A DNA stretch of 32,975 nucleotides from Lautropia sp. GTDB taxonomy: Bacteria > Pseudomonadota > Gammaproteobacteria > Burkholderiales > Burkholderiaceae_E. Positions 24,632-32,275 of the stretch are shown here, piece after piece; the stretch's first letter is position 1, and each line of letters begins with the position of its first letter. Made by a program: the position numbers and the translations under genes. The DNA lies in the NCBI GenBank assembly GCA_030523825.1, contig JAUNHU010000018.1, forward strand, positions 1 through 32,975. The letters are read 5' to 3'. The notes under the pieces were generated by a model. That model saw nothing but the letters and a program-made list of their open reading frames with translations, was not told the origin of the DNA and ran no database searches.

Positions 24632-25690
24632 TCAGGGGTTGGTGCCTGCGCTGCCTGCCGACGCGAACCAGTTTCGCTGGGACTGGCTGTCGACGAGGTT
24701 GAAACGGGACTGATTGTTGCCCAGCCAGTCGGTGATGGCGTAGCCGGCAGCCACAACGGGTTTGCCATATGACCAGTCCTGGGGAACCTGCCAGTAGGTG
24801 CAGATGTCACGGAACAGGGTGTCGAGGCGGATCTGCCAGCAGATGCGGGCTTCGCGGGGCTGATCGCCACGTTGCACGATGAAATCGACGTTGCCGAGCG
24901 TGGGCGCGCCTGGCGTGCTGGGCGTGCCCCAGGTCATGAGGGGCTTGCCAAAGGGCAGCCGCTGATCGAAAGGCAGGACCACTGGCAGCGGTGCCTGCAG
25001 ATTGCCACGCACGATCCAGAGCAACTGGCCGTTGGCGTCGAGGTTGAGCTGCTGTACGCCGATGTCACGGCGCAGCGTGAGCACATCCTTGCCTTTGTCC
25101 TTGCCCTGTTCCATGAGCATGCCGATGGTGAGCTGCGGAAAGCGGGCGTGCGGCATCAGGTTGCGGCCGGGGCCCAGATAGGCCCCGTTGCGCAGGATAT
25201 GGTTCCAGCGGCCGACGGCGGGCGAATAGGTGGCCGCATCGGTGCTGCCGTCGAGATAGGTGGAGGCCTGGGCTGTCTGGTTCAAGCCCACCTGTGCGGG
25301 CTGGGAAGCGTTGGCGCTGGGTTGGGCTGCGGTACGGCTGGCCCGGGCCGTGGCAAAGACCGGCTGGGATGCTGCTGCCGTGCCGCGCGCTGAAAACTGG
25401 TCGAGCAGGGTGGCCAGCAGTGCCACACTGATGCCGTCGGCGTCGATGTCGGCTGCCGCGGTGTTGTTGCTGCCAGCTACTGCACCGGATGCGTTGCCGT
25501 TCGGGGCCGGCGTGGCCGGGGCGTTGTTGTTTGTGTTGTCTGCGCTGGCCCCAGGGGCTGGCGTGCTGCCGACCGCCGTATCCGGTGCGCCGCCTCCACC
25601 TCCACCGCAGGCAGCCACGAGCAGCAGGGCCAGCAGGGCTGCCTGACGGGACGACTTGGCGAGGGGGGCTTTCAGGATTGCATCACGCAC
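24632..25690 (-). CDS. Lipoprotein of unknown function
   Basis: 352 residues. The start is GTG 25690 with GGAG nine bases upstream; no in-frame ATG lies near. The signal peptide ends in the lipobox LLVAAC, followed by six glycines. A low-complexity linker rich in Pro, Ala, Asn and Thr reaches to about residue 80. The folded part begins around TYSPAVGRWNHILRNGAYLGPG and runs to the end with TLGNVDFIVQRGD and ICWQIRLDTLFRDICTYWQVPQDW. I do not recognise the domain. Two cysteines (ICWQ and DICTYW) could form a disulphide. It is probably anchored at the outer membrane facing the periplasm. No neighbour hints at a role beyond its position before the YncE-like gene on the same strand, about 300 bases away. 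Confidence 0.8.
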   Translation of the reverse strand: MRDAILKAPLAKSSRQAALLALLLVAACGGGGGGAPDTAVGSTPAPGASADNTNNNAPATPAPNGNASGAVAGSNNTAAADIDADGISVALLATLLDQFSARGTAAASQPVFATARASRTAAQPSANASQPAQVGLNQTAQASTYLDGSTDAATYSPAVGRWNHILRNGAYLGPGRNLMPHARFPQLTIGMLMEQGKDKGKDVLTLRRDIGVQQLNLDANGQLLWIVRGNLQAPLPVVLPFDQRLPFGKPLMTWGTPSTPGAPTLGNVDFIVQRGDQPREARICWQIRLDTLFRDICTYWQVPQDWSYGKPVVAAGYAITDWLGNNQSRFNLVDSQSQRNWFASAGSAGTNP

Positions 25691-26039
25691 GGTAGCAGAC
25701 TCCAGAGTTCAGAACGACAGGGGGCTTATTTGAACAGATCGCTGATACGTCATGTCATTTTTCAGGCCGAAAAATGGAAATTTCTAACCAAATCAGCTGT
25801 TTTGATGCAATCTGCTTCGCGTTGAGACGCCTGAAGGTGGCGTGTCGTGTCCCCTCTGCCTGGGTCTGCTGCGCCTGTACCCGTGCTGGCATACGCCTGG
25901 GCGCGTGTACGCCCAGTGAGATGCGGGTGCAGCACGCTGAGGGGGCGCGTTGACTCGTGCCTGCTGCGGCGCTCGTGTTGCCGAGCGAGGGGGCCGGTCT
26001 GTCGGCGCCCTCGTGCGTTTTGCTTGGGAAGGTGCGGGA
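25691..26039. other. Intergenic region upstream of the lipoprotein gene
   Basis: No gene is seen. A patch at 25760-25800 is rich in A and T and may hold the lipoprotein promoter. A small perfect hairpin CTGGGCG-CGTGTA-CGCCCAG lies at 25897-25916, about 120 bases beyond the metQ-like stop, without a T run. Confidence 0.4.
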
Positions 26040-26864
26040 TCAGAGTCCTGCCGGCACGGTGTAGCCGGGGAACTCCTTCTGCAGCACCTCCTTGAAGAAG
26101 GGCGAACGGAAGGCTTTCTTCAGATCCTGCGCCCAGGGCTTGTCGGTGTCGGCACGGCGGATGGCAACCACCTGCTGATAAGCCACGGGCGGTCTTTCGA
26201 GGGCCAGTGCACCGTTGAAGTCGAGGCCGGCGGCGGTGGCAAAGTTGCCCGGCACGACGACGATGCCCGCATCACCCAGGGTACGCGGTAACTGTGCGGC
26301 CTCGATCGGGGTGAAGCGCAGTTTCTTCGGGTTGTCGAGCACGTCTCGCTGGCTCACGCGCAGCGGGTCGATGTCCGACTTCAGTGTGATCAGCTGCTGC
26401 TGGGCCAGCAATTGCAGGGCACGGGCGAGGTTGGTGGGATCGTTGGGCAGCGTGACGACGCTACCTTCGGGCAGATCGGAGAGCTTGCGGATCTTCTCGG
26501 CATAGATGCCCATCGGGGCGGTCGTGCTCTGCACCAGATCGACCAGTTCCAGCTTCTGATCTTCCTTGAAGCGATTGAGATAGGTGATGTGCTGGAACAG
26601 ATTGGCATGCAGCGAGCCATCGGCGAGGGCGAGGTTGGGCTGCACGTAGTCGTTGAACTCGACCAGCTTGACGCTGTAGCCGGCCTTTTCCAGCTGCGGC
26701 TGGATGGCGCGCTTCAGTACGTCGTAGTTGTAGCCCGCCGTGGCGCCGAGAATGAGTTTCGTGCTGGCGGGATCGGCTGCCGTGGCAATGCCGCTGCTGA
26801 AACTGCTGGCGGCGATGGCTGCCGCAGCGGCGACTTGCAGCAGGTGGCGACGGGAGAAGGCCAT
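26040..26864 (-). CDS. MetQ/NlpA-family substrate-binding protein with Tat-like signal
   Basis: 274 residues from ATG 26864 (GGAG eight bases upstream). The mature part matches the methionine-ABC binding proteins: KLILGATAGYNYDVLK, VEFNDYVQPNLALADGSLHANLFQHITYL, APMGIYAEKIRKLSDLPEG and VTLPNDPTNLARAL. The C-terminal PFFKEVLQKEFPG also fits. The signal begins with a twin-arginine FSRRHLLQ motif before an Ala-rich core, and there is no lipobox Cys, unlike the usual lipoprotein MetQ. No metN or metI lies in the window, so it would need a transporter encoded elsewhere. The ligand is probably a small amino acid or similar compound, but is not certain. Confidence 0.83.
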   Translation of the reverse strand: MAFSRRHLLQVAAAAAIAASSFSSGIATAADPASTKLILGATAGYNYDVLKRAIQPQLEKAGYSVKLVEFNDYVQPNLALADGSLHANLFQHITYLNRFKEDQKLELVDLVQSTTAPMGIYAEKIRKLSDLPEGSVVTLPNDPTNLARALQLLAQQQLITLKSDIDPLRVSQRDVLDNPKKLRFTPIEAAQLPRTLGDAGIVVVPGNFATAAGLDFNGALALERPPVAYQQVVAIRRADTDKPWAQDLKKAFRSPFFKEVLQKEFPGYTVPAGL

Positions 26865-27221
26865 GTTGTTCGACTCCGGACAAGTGCTCCAGCGGGTGGA
26901 GCGTGGATGAAAAGAAGGCCGCCTGCAGGGCCCGCCCCAGGGTGAGGCGGGGTGATCCTGTTGCAGCGTGGACGATGATAGGCCCGCGAGCCGTTCGGGA
27001 ACAAACCGGCGGCGAAAATGCAGGCTTGCAGGAAAGCTGTGCCGACAGGCAGGATCGGCGAAGGAGGTGCGTCGCCTGGGAGTCCTCCCGGAGGCCAGAT
27101 GACACGGACACCGGGTTTTCCGGTTGCTCGCGGGGTGTGGGGGGCGCCGCGTTGCCGATGTGGCCCTGCATGAGCGATCGGCAACGCGTTGGCTGGTTGT
27201 GGCTGTTTCGTGCTTGCCAGT
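26865..27221. other. Intergenic region between the regulator and metQ-like genes
   Basis: No gene is seen. A perfect 12-base inverted repeat at 27148-27188 lies 33 bases beyond the stop of the regulator gene. The rest shows no recognisable signals. The metQ-like promoter is expected here but could not be picked. Confidence 0.4.
27148..27188. repeat. 12-base perfect inverted repeat after the regulator gene
   Basis: CGCGTTGCCGAT (27148-27159) and ATCGGCAACGCG (27177-27188) are exact inverted copies with a 17-base loop. It may be a terminator without T tail for the minus-strand gene above it, or a binding site. Confidence 0.5.
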
Positions 27222-28004
27222 TCAGAGGATGATGTCGTCCGGCTGGATGCCCGAGCGCAGGGCGGCCAGCGTGACCTGACTGCGTGATGAGACACCCAGG
27301 GCGCGCAGCACGGCGCTGACATGAACCTTGATGGTTCCTTCGGCGAGGTGCATTTCACGGCAGATGGCCTTGTTGGGCAGGCCCATCATCATCAGCTTCA
27401 ACACCCCCCGCTGCCGTTCCGTGAGACCCAGGTGACGCCCGTCGTGGTATTCACGCTCGGGCGTTTCCAGGATCACGCCGCCCGCATCGGAAGATCCGGA
27501 TTCGGCCACTTTCTGCGGACGCCTGGCCGGGGCGTTCCTGTCGCGCAGCCACCGGGGACGGACGGGTTGGTCATCATGCCGGGGAGGGATCGGCGTGGAG
27601 TCGGTGGGCGCAGGGTCGCCTTCGATGAACTGCTGGCCAGCCAGGCTGGTGCGCAGGCAGGTGATGACGGTTTCAATCGAGGAAGTCCGGGTTATCAGGC
27701 TAAGCTCGTCGCTCTTGCGACAGGCATGCACGATGGCCAGATCGAGGGATTCGGCGAGCACGACCGTGCGCAGGCCGGGGTGGCGGCGGCGGAAGGCTTC
27801 GAGTGCGGCGAGGCCGCGGCCGTCAGGCAGATAAAGGTCCAGCACAACCAGATTGGGCGGTGTACTGACCTTTATCTGCCGGCTCGCTTCTTCAAGCGAC
27901 CCCGCGGCTTCGGCAATGATGTTTTCGCAGATGGTCTGGAGGGTGGTCCGCAGTGCGGCACGGACCAGGGGTTGGTCGTCTACCAGCAAAACGGTGATAC
28001 TCAT
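27222..28004 (-). CDS. NarL/FixJ-type response regulator with degenerate receiver
   Basis: 260 residues. The receiver domain has the acidic pair D9-D10 and the phospho-acceptor Asp56 in VVLDLYLPDG. The conserved switch residue after strand four is Ala/Glu (VVLAES, normally Thr or Ser). The conserved Lys after strand five is absent (SLITRTSS, normally a K). Phosphorylation signalling may thus be weak or altered. A Pro-rich linker (residues about 132-170) leads to a LuxR-type helix-turn-helix around 193-245: LTERQRGVLKLMMMGLPNKA, then AEGTIKVHVSAVLRALGV. This domain binds DNA as a dimer. No sensor kinase is adjacent, so it is an orphan regulator of unknown targets. Confidence 0.85.
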   Translation of the reverse strand: MSITVLLVDDQPLVRAALRTTLQTICENIIAEAAGSLEEASRQIKVSTPPNLVVLDLYLPDGRGLAALEAFRRRHPGLRTVVLAESLDLAIVHACRKSDELSLITRTSSIETVITCLRTSLAGQQFIEGDPAPTDSTPIPPRHDDQPVRPRWLRDRNAPARRPQKVAESGSSDAGGVILETPEREYHDGRHLGLTERQRGVLKLMMMGLPNKAICREMHLAEGTIKVHVSAVLRALGVSSRSQVTLAALRSGIQPDDIIL

Positions 28005-28199
28005 GGCGAAACTCTTTTCTCTGAACGGAAGATGTTGTTTCGATGGGGACGTGCTGTGAAGGGCACGTGATAATTCTTCTCTACCAGTTGCATTGCCTCA
28101 AGCTATCTCGTCACACTGCGTTCGCGCAGGTGATTCCGGCCGTGATCTTGTTGGCAGTTGCCTTCATTTTTTCCTGTTGATTTGCAGATAAAGCAATCC

Positions 28200-29516
28200 A
28201 TGCACGAATTTTCTGAAAGATTTTCTGACAGGCCGGCCTTCCGGGTTTCGGTGGCACCGATGATGGACTGGACCGACCGGCATTGCCGGAGTTTTCATCG
28301 TCTGCTGTCGCAGCAGGCATGGCTGTATACCGAGATGGTGACGGCGCAGGCCATTGCGTATGGCAATCTGGAGCATCTGCTGGGGCGGGGCGAGGAAGGT
28401 GGACGGGTGGTTCTGCAGCTGGGGGGCAATGATCCTGCGCTGCTGGCGGCTGCGGCAAGGCAGGGTGAAGCCTTTGGCTATGACGAGATCAACCTGAATT
28501 GCGGCTGCCCGAGCGACCGGGTGAAGGAGGGGGCCTTTGGCGCCTGCCTGATGGCCGAACCCGAGCGGGTGGCAGACTGCGTGTCAGCAATGCAGGCGGC
28601 CGTGAAGATCCCGGTGACGGTGAAGCATCGCGTGGGCATCGACAGGCATGAAGACTATGCCTTCGTGCAGCGTTTCGTGCGACTGGTGGCCGAGGCCGGG
28701 TGCCGGCGCTTTATCGTGCATGCGCGCAATGCCTGGCTGGATGGGCTCAGCCCGAAGGAGAACCGCGAGATTCCGCCCCTGCGCTACGAGGTGGTGCATC
28801 AGTTGCGTGCCGAGTTCTCCGACTGCGTGTTCGAGCTGAATGGAGGGCTACAGGATCTGGCACAGGGGCTGCGGGCGGCGGGTCTTGCTTCTGATTCGAG
28901 GGAGACGCCGGCGCTTGGCCCGGCTGCGGCCTTGTCGGCCGGTGGAGCCTTGCCGGGTGCAGACACAGGGCCTGGCGCCAAAGGCAGCGGAGTGCCCCCT
29001 GCCTGCAGCACGCCGCTCGATGGCATCATGTATGGCCGGCGGGCCTATCATGACCCGTGGCTGCTGGCGGGCGTGGATGGTTTGCTGGCCGGCCTCGGCG
29101 ATCAGGCGCCGGAAAGGGCTTGCGCGCACGCTGTTGCGGATTCATTCGTTGCCAGCGAAGAAAGGGCAGCGTCTCCCATCCCGGGGCAAGGAGGGGCAGA
29201 GAGTTCGGGGCTGCACGCAGGGCACGATGCGTGGGCAAGGCCGGCCCCCACCCGCCGGCAAGTGGTGGAGGGGCTGGTCAGCTATCTGGAACGCGGCGCA
29301 GAAAAGGGCGTGACCCTGCGCTTCCTGGCACGGCATGTGCTGGGGCTGTATCACGGTCAGCCGGGGGCGAAGATCTGGCGGCGCCAGTTGAGTGATCCGG
29401 CTGCGCTGGATCGCAATGATCCGCACTGGCTGATGGCCGTCTGTGAGCAGGTCGAGGCGGAAGTGGCGCGGGTGGAGTCCGTGTCGGCCGAATTCCGCCA
29501 GGCAGGACGCATCTGA
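28200..29516 (+). CDS. dusA: tRNA-dihydrouridine(20/20a) synthase with two low-complexity insertions
   Basis: 438 residues from ATG 28200, about 90 more than usual DusA. FMN-dependent enzyme that reduces uridine 20/20a in the tRNA D-loop. FRVSVAPMMDWTDRHCR, TEMVTAQA and LQLGGNDPA are the FMN-barrel strands. Catalytic Cys103 is in NLNCGCPSDRV. VKHRVGID and FIVHARNAWLDGLSPKENRE are the DusA-specific block, and GIMYGRRAYHDPW closes the FMN site. Two Gly/Ala/Pro-rich stretches (about residues 231-271 and 316-349) interrupt it, one before GIMYGR and one in the helical tRNA-binding domain. The frame is preserved through both. No Shine-Dalgarno sequence is visible; TTGCAGATAAAGCA precedes the ATG. 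Confidence 0.9.
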   Translation: MHEFSERFSDRPAFRVSVAPMMDWTDRHCRSFHRLLSQQAWLYTEMVTAQAIAYGNLEHLLGRGEEGGRVVLQLGGNDPALLAAAARQGEAFGYDEINLNCGCPSDRVKEGAFGACLMAEPERVADCVSAMQAAVKIPVTVKHRVGIDRHEDYAFVQRFVRLVAEAGCRRFIVHARNAWLDGLSPKENREIPPLRYEVVHQLRAEFSDCVFELNGGLQDLAQGLRAAGLASDSRETPALGPAAALSAGGALPGADTGPGAKGSGVPPACSTPLDGIMYGRRAYHDPWLLAGVDGLLAGLGDQAPERACAHAVADSFVASEERAASPIPGQGGAESSGLHAGHDAWARPAPTRRQVVEGLVSYLERGAEKGVTLRFLARHVLGLYHGQPGAKIWRRQLSDPAALDRNDPHWLMAVCEQVEAEVARVESVSAEFRQAGRI

Positions 29517-29613
29517 GGGCTTTAGCCGGTGTTGACGGCTCCGATTCTCAGGGGCCTGGCGTGCATGCCCGCGGTCAGGAGGCCAGAGGCGCGCAACCGG
29601 CAGGGGCCGGGCA

Positions 29614-30072
29614 TCAGCGCTGGCCGGATTCGCTCTTTGTTTTGGGCGGTGGCGGATGAAGCTGACGCAGGGTGCGGACGTAGAACAGGATCAGGAAATA
29701 GATGGCGGCTGCAAGCAGGGCCTCCACCCAGCCCAGGGGAGCGGAAAGGCCAGCGTCGCTCATCCCGCGCACGATGCCCTCGCACAGGTACAGCAGGATC
29801 AGCATCGACCAGAGCTGGAAGGCGCGCACGCGCTGGCGGGCCAGCAGCGGCACGGCCAGCAGTAGTGGCAGCACCTTCAACACCAGCAGTGAGCCCCCCG
29901 GGCGAAGGGGAGCCAGCCACAGCTCCCAGGCGACGCAGAGCAGGATCAGCGCCCAGGACAGGCTTACGGTGGCCAGCCGCAGGCGCGCAAGGCGCATTTT
30001 CAGCAGCGGAGCGTCTGCGGGGGCAGGCGGTGGCGGTTCGGCCGGGGCGGAAGCGGGGGGATGCGGGTTCAT
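29614..30072 (-). CDS. DUF2069 membrane protein
   Basis: 152 residues from ATG 30072; a GTG 16 codons upstream is less likely. A Pro/Ala-rich N-terminus (PASAPAEPPPPAPADAP) is followed by four hydrophobic segments: TVSLSWALILLCVAWEL, SLLVLKVLPLLLAVPLL, FQLWSMLILLYLCEGIVRG and VEALLAAAIYFLILFYVRTL. YLCEGIVRGMSD and EALLA are typical of DUF2069 proteins, small inner-membrane proteins of unknown role in beta- and gammaproteobacteria. It converges on dusA, with about 100 bases between the stops. No Shine-Dalgarno sequence is visible, so the start is uncertain. Confidence 0.72.
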   Translation of the reverse strand: MNPHPPASAPAEPPPPAPADAPLLKMRLARLRLATVSLSWALILLCVAWELWLAPLRPGGSLLVLKVLPLLLAVPLLARQRVRAFQLWSMLILLYLCEGIVRGMSDAGLSAPLGWVEALLAAAIYFLILFYVRTLRQLHPPPPKTKSESGQR

Positions 30073-30295
30073 CCGGTGAGGAGAATTGCAGGGAATGCAG
30101 AAACAGTGAATGAATGTCACGCTACACTGTGCGGACGCAGTGTGCCGTGTGGCACTTTAGCATGCGAGTCTGCCCCGGGCCGAGGGGGTTCCCGTCCGTG
30201 GCGGTGGCGTGGCGTCTGGATCGGGCTGTGGTTGCCGCTCGCATCGCTTGCCCGGTCGTTTATTCCATTTTGAAAGAAGTTGAGAGGTTTGCCAC

Positions 30296-30760
30296 ATGAT
30301 CGTCGCCGATATCCTGAGTCTGAAGGGGAATGCGTTGTTCACGGTTTCGCCGGATGCGATGCTTTCTCATGGCGTGATCACGATGGACCAGCACGACATC
30401 GGCTCGCTGGTGGTGATGGAAAACGGCCGGCTGGCAGGCATGCTGTCCTTCCGCGAGATCATCCGGGTGCTGGCCAGGCGCCAGCACGAGCACCGCAGCG
30501 GCCCCACGAAGCCGGTGGCCGAGATCGTGATCCGCGACGTGATGGACCCCGACCCGCTGGTGGTGGCGCCTTCGCTGGACGTGAACGAGCTGCGGCGGGT
30601 GATGCTCGACACGCACACGCGCTATGTGCCGGTGATGGAGGGTGAGGTGCTGATGGGGGTGGTGTCCTTCCATGACGTGGCCCGTTCGGTGCTGGATGCA
30701 CAGACCTTCGAGAACAGGATGCTGAAAGCCTACATCCGTGACTGGCCCGAGAAGGAATGA
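30296..30760 (+). CDS. Protein with two CBS domains
   Basis: 154 residues. Tandem CBS domains cover about 8-60 (GNALFTVSPDAMLSHGVITM to GRLAGMLSFREI) and 76-130 (IRDVMDPDPLVVAPS to GEVLMGVVSFHDV). Together they form a Bateman module that binds adenosine nucleotides and senses energy state. No further domain is attached, so it must act on a partner. GAGAGG eight bases before ATG 30296 is a fair ribosome site. It lies upstream of surE but with a 66-base gap and a likely separate promoter. Its partner is not apparent from the window. Confidence 0.85.
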   Translation: MIVADILSLKGNALFTVSPDAMLSHGVITMDQHDIGSLVVMENGRLAGMLSFREIIRVLARRQHEHRSGPTKPVAEIVIRDVMDPDPLVVAPSLDVNELRRVMLDTHTRYVPVMEGEVLMGVVSFHDVARSVLDAQTFENRMLKAYIRDWPEKE

Positions 30761-30826
30761 CGCCCCCACGCGACGTGCCGTCGGCTGTTTGCCACAGAAA
30801 ACGGGCCAGGTTGCTATCATTCCCGG

Positions 30827-31567
30827 ATGCGAATACTGATCAGTAATGATGATGGCTATTTCGCGCCGGGCATCGAGGCACTGGCCAACGCCCTTGCCGG
30901 TCTGGGCGAAATCATCGTCTATGCGCCCGAACGTGATCGCTCGGGGGCTTCAAACTCCCTCACGCTGAGCCGGCCGCTGACGGTGCGGCAGGCCGCCAAT
31001 GGCTTCTTCTTCGTCGATGGCACGCCCACCGACTGCGTGCACGTGGCCGTGACCGGCATCCTCGATGCGCCGCCGGATCTGATCGTCTCGGGCATCAATG
31101 ACGGTGCCAACATGGGTGACGACACGATCTACTCGGGTACCGTGGCCGCCGCCACCGAGGGGCACCTGCTGGGCATTCCCGCCATTGCCTTCTCGCTGGT
31201 GCAGAAGGGGCATGCGCACCTCGACACCGCTGCCCGCGTGGCTCGCGAGGTGGTGGATCGCTATCTTGCCCGGCGTGAGCTGGCACCGATGCTGCTGAAC
31301 GTGAACATTCCGGCGATACCCTACAACGAACTGAAGGGTTTCGAGGTGACGCGCCTGGGACGCCGCCATCACAGCGAGCCGGTGATTGCCGCCCAGAATC
31401 CGCGTGGTGAAACGGTGTACTGGATCGGCAAGGCCGGCCCCGAGCAGGACAACGGGCCGGGCACCGACTTTCACGCCACGGCCAATGGCCGGGTGTCGAT
31501 CAGCCCGCTCCACATCGACCTGACCGCCACGGCGCAGCTGGAACAGACCCGGCAATGGTTGGCGTGA
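30827..31567 (+). CDS. surE: 5'/3'-nucleotidase (survival protein SurE)
   Basis: 246 residues. The enzyme hydrolyses nucleoside monophosphates and short polyphosphates and helps stationary-phase survival. The metal site is D8-D9 in [12 protein letters not shown] with Ser39 in [10 protein letters not shown] and Asn in [19 protein letters not shown]. The middle [11 protein letters not shown] and the later PAIAFSL and NVNIP are typical. TATCAT at 30815-30820 may be a -10 box, but the -35 is poor. Its last 13 bases overlap the pcm start, so the two are translationally coupled. surE-pcm-nlpD is a widespread proteobacterial operon, usually followed by rpoS. Confidence 0.95.
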   Translation: MRILISNDDGYFAPGIEALANALAGLGEIIVYAPERDRSGASNSLTLSRPLTVRQAANGFFFVDGTPTDCVHVAVTGILDAPPDLIVSGINDGANMGDDTIYSGTVAAATEGHLLGIPAIAFSLVQKGHAHLDTAARVAREVVDRYLARRELAPMLLNVNIPAIPYNELKGFEVTRLGRRHHSEPVIAAQNPRGETVYWIGKAGPEQDNGPGTDFHATANGRVSISPLHIDLTATAQLEQTRQWLA

Positions 31568-32250
31568 TCCAGCGTTCGGATGCAGACGGGCTCGTGTCGG
31601 CACGGGCCCGCTCGGCGATGGTCGATCAGCTTGCCCGGCAGGGTATCGACTCGCCGGTGGTGCTGAAGGCGATGAAGAAGGTGCAGCGGCACTGGTTCGT
31701 CGAGCAGGGGCTGGCCAGCCGTGCCTATGAGGACGTGGCATTGCCCATTGGGCATGGCCAGACGATCTCCCGTCCGTCCACGGTGGCGCGGATGCTGTGG
31801 TTGCTGGCAGAATCGGTCCGGCCCGAGGAAGTGGGCCGCCTGAGGGCGCTGGAAATCGGCACCGGCTGCGGCTATCAGGCCGCTGTGATGGCGCAGATCT
31901 TTGCCGATGTGGTGTCAGTCGAGCGCGTGCACTGGCTGCACGAACTGGCGAAGGTGAATGTCCGGCCGTTCCGGCTGAACAATCTCAGGTTGATCTTTGG
32001 TGATGGTACCGCCGGCGTCACGGCAGGTGCTCCGTATGATGTGGTCATCAGCGCAGCGGCCAGCGAGTCGATATCGAAGGACTGGCTGCGGCAGATGGCG
32101 GTTGGAGGGCGGTTGGTGGCGCCCGTAAAGGCGCACGACAGCGACATGCAGATCCTCCAGGTGGTGGATCGTGTTGGACAGGACGAGTGGTCGCTCACCG
32201 AGCTGGACCCGGTGCGTTTCGTGCCGTTGCGTACCGGCGTTGCACGGTAG
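31555..32250 (+). CDS. pcm: Protein-L-isoaspartate O-methyltransferase
   Basis: 231 residues. It methylates isoaspartyl residues in aged proteins with S-adenosylmethionine, starting their repair. The N-terminal [19 protein letters not shown] is family-typical, as is [19 protein letters not shown], which builds the active site. The AdoMet-binding loop is [15 protein letters not shown], and [14 protein letters not shown] follows it. GDGTAG and [14 protein letters not shown] form the second half of the cofactor pocket; the usual TAAA is SAAA here. ATG 31555 overlaps the surE end by 13 bases. Confidence 0.93.
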   Translation: MVGVIQRSDADGLVSARARSAMVDQLARQGIDSPVVLKAMKKVQRHWFVEQGLASRAYEDVALPIGHGQTISRPSTVARMLWLLAESVRPEEVGRLRALEIGTGCGYQAAVMAQIFADVVSVERVHWLHELAKVNVRPFRLNNLRLIFGDGTAGVTAGAPYDVVISAAASESISKDWLRQMAVGGRLVAPVKAHDSDMQILQVVDRVGQDEWSLTELDPVRFVPLRTGVAR

Positions 32251-32275
32251 GTGACGAAATCGGAGGAAAGACTGG

